Shown one piece after another: positions 6,092 through 8,036 of a stretch of DNA of 8,036 nucleotides. The DNA is taken from assembly GCA_030754805.1 (NCBI GenBank), contig JASLZO010000043.1:1-8036 (forward strand). Reading direction: 5' to 3'. The translations under genes and the position numbers were made by a program. The notes below the pieces were generated by a model. That model saw nothing but the letters and a program-made list of their open reading frames with translations, had not been told where the DNA came from and made no database searches. This stretch comes from Dehalococcoidia bacterium (GTDB lineage: Bacteria > Chloroflexota > Dehalococcoidia > UBA6926). Position 1 is the stretch's first letter. Every line of letters starts with the position of its first letter.

Positions 6092-6126
6092 TCCGGACAT
6101 CATGCTCCGGAACGTCGGCGAGTATA
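6092..6126 (-). promoter_or_regulatory. Possible promoter/operator upstream of crotonase 2
   Basis: The reverse strand carries TATACT (6121-6126), a fair -10 box, but no matching -35 at 16-18 nt. Just downstream are two copies of TCCGGA (6092-6097 and 6106-6111) separated by 8 nt, each palindromic, which could form a dyad operator near the start site. The leader to ATG 6053 would be about 60 nt. This rests on motif appearance only. Confidence 0.3.
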
Positions 6127-6153
6127 AGCCAGCGGAATGCGTGAGACGCGGAG

Positions 6154-8036
6154 TTAGACATATTCCTTGACCCGCTCGGCGAGCTTGTGCGTCATCCCCG
6201 GGACAGCCGCCAATTCGTCGAGCGTGGCGTCACGAATCCGCTGAACGCTGCCGAAGTGCCGCATGAGCATCTTTTTCCGTTTCGGCCCGACGCCTGGGAC
6301 GATGTCCATGACGGACTCCATCCCGGTCTTCTGGCGAAGGTTGCGGTGGTATGAGATCGCGAACCGGTGCGCCTCGTCACGGGCACGTTGCACCATGTAC
6401 AACGCCGGAGAGGTTCGCGGAAGCATGATCGACTCCGGAACGTCCGGGACGAACAGCTCCTCCTGTTGCTTCGCGAGCGACGCGAGAGGGATGTTGTGAA
6501 GTCCCAATTCGAACCGCATGACTTCCGCCACCGCGTTCAACTGGCCCTTACCCCCGTCGATCAGCACGAGGTCTGGGAGCACTCCGAAGGAGTCATTCTT
6601 CTTGGGCTCGGTGGCACTGCCTTTATCGTTCGAGGCTTCAGGATCTTCCTGTCGAAAGGCGGCGATTGCCTGGGCCGCTTCCTCTTGAGTCGCCGCATAC
6701 TCCTGGGCTGCGCCGCCCAGAGCGCCGCTGTGTTTGAATCGGCGCCGCATCACCTCCTGGAGCGATGCATAGTCGTTGGCGCCCTCGACCGTCTTGATGC
6801 GGAATCGGCGATAGTGCGCTCGTTCGGGTTGCCCTTCGTCGAACACTACCATCGACGCCACCGAGTTCGTGCCCTGGGTGTTTGAGATGTCGTAGCATTC
6901 GATTCGTTGCGGCAGTCGCGGCAGGTTCAACTGTTCTTTCAGCTCTTCCATCGCACGTTCGGTCGCATCCTCGGCCGCCAGCACCTTGACGCGCAGCGCT
7001 TCCAAACCCTGGAGTGCGTTCTGGGACACCATCTCGAGCAGCCGGCGCTTCTCGCCCCGCTGCGGGACGACTAACTGTACCCGGCCGCCCCCTCGACGTT
7101 CGCTCAACCACTCGCCGATAGCGTCCCCGTCGGCTATGACCGTTTCAGTCAGAATCCTCGGCGGGGTGACAGGGGCGGATGTATAGAACTGTTTCACGAA
7201 GCTCGCGAGCACCTCTCCATCCTCTTCGTCCTGGACCCCTTCCAACAGAAAATTATCGCGCCCGAGCAACCGACCGCCGCGGATGAAAAACACCTCTGCC
7301 CACGCCTCGTTCGCCGCTCGGGCGAAAGCGATCACATCCTCGTCCACAAGACGAGTCGACACAGCATTCTGCTCCTCGGTGACCTTCTCGATGGCCGAAA
7401 GCTGGTCGCGGTAGAACCCGGCTCGCTCGTACTCCTGGCCTTCGGCCGCTTCCCACATCCTCCTCTTGATGTCTCGGGTAATGACATCCACCTTTCCTTC
7501 GAGGAAGAGCACGACCTGATCGATCGTGTGGCGGTATTCCTTGGTCGCGATCGCACCGATACACGGGCCGAGGCACCGTTTGATGTGGAAGTCCAGGCAT
7601 GGTCGCGGGTCGGTCCCGGTGATCTCCTTGGTGCAGGAACGGTACGGGAATAGCTTGTTCAGGAGGTCCAGCGTCTTTCGAACGCTCGACGCGCTCGCGT
7701 ACGGGCCGAAGTACCTCGAACCATCTTCTTCCATTCGCCGTGTGATGTAGACCCGAGGCCACGGTTCGTTCACGTCGATTTTCAGATACGGGTAGGTCTT
7801 ATCGTCTTTCAGCCGGACGTTGAGCCGTGGCTTGTGGCGCTTGATCAGCGTATTCTCGAGAATCAGCGCCTCTGCCTCAGTAGTCGTGACGATGTACTCG
7901 AGATCCCTGGCGCGCTGCTGGATCTGCTGCGCTTTCAAATCACCGTCCGTCGCGAAGTACGAACGGACACGGCTCCGCAACGAAGCGGCCTTGCCCACGT
8001 AGACGACCGTTCCTCGGCCGTCCTTGAACAGATAGA
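6154..8036 (-). CDS. uvrC: UvrABC system protein C, excinuclease subunit (5' end off window)
   Basis: 626 residues are visible; roughly the first 15-20 are beyond the right edge, since the reading already begins inside the GIY-YIG domain at YLFKDGRG. UvrC makes the 3' and 5' incisions in nucleotide excision repair after UvrA/UvrB locate damage. Domains in visible numbering: GIY-YIG nuclease with YVGKA (12-16), Arg residues in SLRSRVRSYF, and ILENTLIKRHKPR around 58-70 containing the catalytic Glu. Next is a four-Cys cluster C134-x11-C146-x7-C154-x3-C158, the same spacing as the Fe-S cluster reported for E. coli UvrC. The UVR domain that contacts UvrB is about 180-225. The RNase H-like nuclease has CYDISN (D382), LIDGGKGQ (D493) and DEAHRFAIS (H556). 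A tandem HhH region ends the protein at 577-626. An Ala/Gln/Glu-rich insertion of about 50 residues (434-484) interrupts the RNase H domain. An internal GTG at 7998 is not the start, because homology continues upstream to the edge. Confidence 0.97.
   Translation of the reverse strand, partial: YLFKDGRGTVVYVGKAASLRSRVRSYFATDGDLKAQQIQQRARDLEYIVTTTEAEALILENTLIKRHKPRLNVRLKDDKTYPYLKIDVNEPWPRVYITRRMEEDGSRYFGPYASASSVRKTLDLLNKLFPYRSCTKEITGTDPRPCLDFHIKRCLGPCIGAIATKEYRHTIDQVVLFLEGKVDVITRDIKRRMWEAAEGQEYERAGFYRDQLSAIEKVTEEQNAVSTRLVDEDVIAFARAANEAWAEVFFIRGGRLLGRDNFLLEGVQDEEDGEVLASFVKQFYTSAPVTPPRILTETVIADGDAIGEWLSERRGGGRVQLVVPQRGEKRRLLEMVSQNALQGLEALRVKVLAAEDATERAMEELKEQLNLPRLPQRIECYDISNTQGTNSVASMVVFDEGQPERAHYRRFRIKTVEGANDYASLQEVMRRRFKHSGALGGAAQEYAATQEEAAQAIAAFRQEDPEASNDKGSATEPKKNDSFGVLPDLVLIDGGKGQLNAVAEVMRFELGLHNIPLASLAKQQEELFVPDVPESIMLPRTSPALYMVQRARDEAHRFAISYHRNLRQKTGMESVMDIVPGVGPKRKKMLMRHFGSVQRIRDATLDELAAVPGMTHKLAERVKEYV
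6583..6735 (-). other. Low-complexity insertion within UvrC RNase H-like domain
   Basis: Encodes about 51 residues between the conserved VMRRRF segment and LPDLVLIDGGKGQ. Many UvrC proteins have only a short loop here. The insert is rich in Ala, Gln and Glu in its first half (a probable helix) and in Ser, Asp, Lys and Glu in its second half (probably disordered). The frame is intact. Confidence 0.6.

Noticed and set aside
1..8036. CRISPR array, mobile element, tRNA or rRNA
   Set aside because: I saw no regularly spaced repeats, transposase or integrase motifs, terminal repeats or cloverleaf-like segments.

Overview
The window looks like chromosomal DNA of a GC-rich bacterium. The evidence is a standard bacterial uvrC, purine-rich Shine-Dalgarno sites, short intergenic gaps, and no sign of phage, plasmid, insertion sequence, tRNA, rRNA or CRISPR. 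The gene mix is a geranylgeranyl-reductase-like flavoprotein, several crotonase paralogues, a crotonyl-CoA reductase-like MDR enzyme and a thioredoxin_9-type protein. That mix would suit an uncultured acyl-CoA-metabolising lineage such as SAR202-type Chloroflexota or Actinomycetota. This placement is an impression from gene content only, with low confidence.

Layout from left to right. (1) Positions 1-502, minus strand: 5' part of a sugar-phosphate nucleotidyltransferase-fold protein whose catalytic motifs appear to be replaced (a candidate pseudoenzyme). (2) 602-1840, minus: FAD-dependent geranylgeranyl-reductase-family oxidoreductase. (3) 1941-2951, minus: MDR-family enoyl-CoA reductase resembling crotonyl-CoA carboxylase/reductase. 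(4) 2952-3133: divergent intergenic region. (5) 3134-3685, plus: thioredoxin-fold protein interrupted by an in-frame TAG at codon 13, the only plus-strand gene. (6) 3705-3754: a perfect 22-bp-stem hairpin between convergent genes. (7) 3766-6053, minus: a three-gene cluster of crotonase, Zn-ribbon Nudix hydrolase and crotonase. (8) 6154-8036, minus: uvrC, lacking its extreme N-terminus at the window edge.

The minus-strand genes form two blocks, uvrC to crotonase 1 and MDR reductase to nucleotidyltransferase, separated by the plus-strand thioredoxin gene and its terminator-like hairpin. The likely common theme is acyl-CoA chemistry (two crotonases and one enoyl-CoA reductase) beside a polyprenyl or lipid reductase. 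Both crotonases have lost one or both of the classical hydratase glutamates, so their reactions may not be simple hydration. No previously undescribed multi-gene system is evident. The best leads are the amber-interrupted thioredoxin gene, the degenerate nucleotidyltransferase, the Glu-less crotonases and the compact CCR-like reductase.
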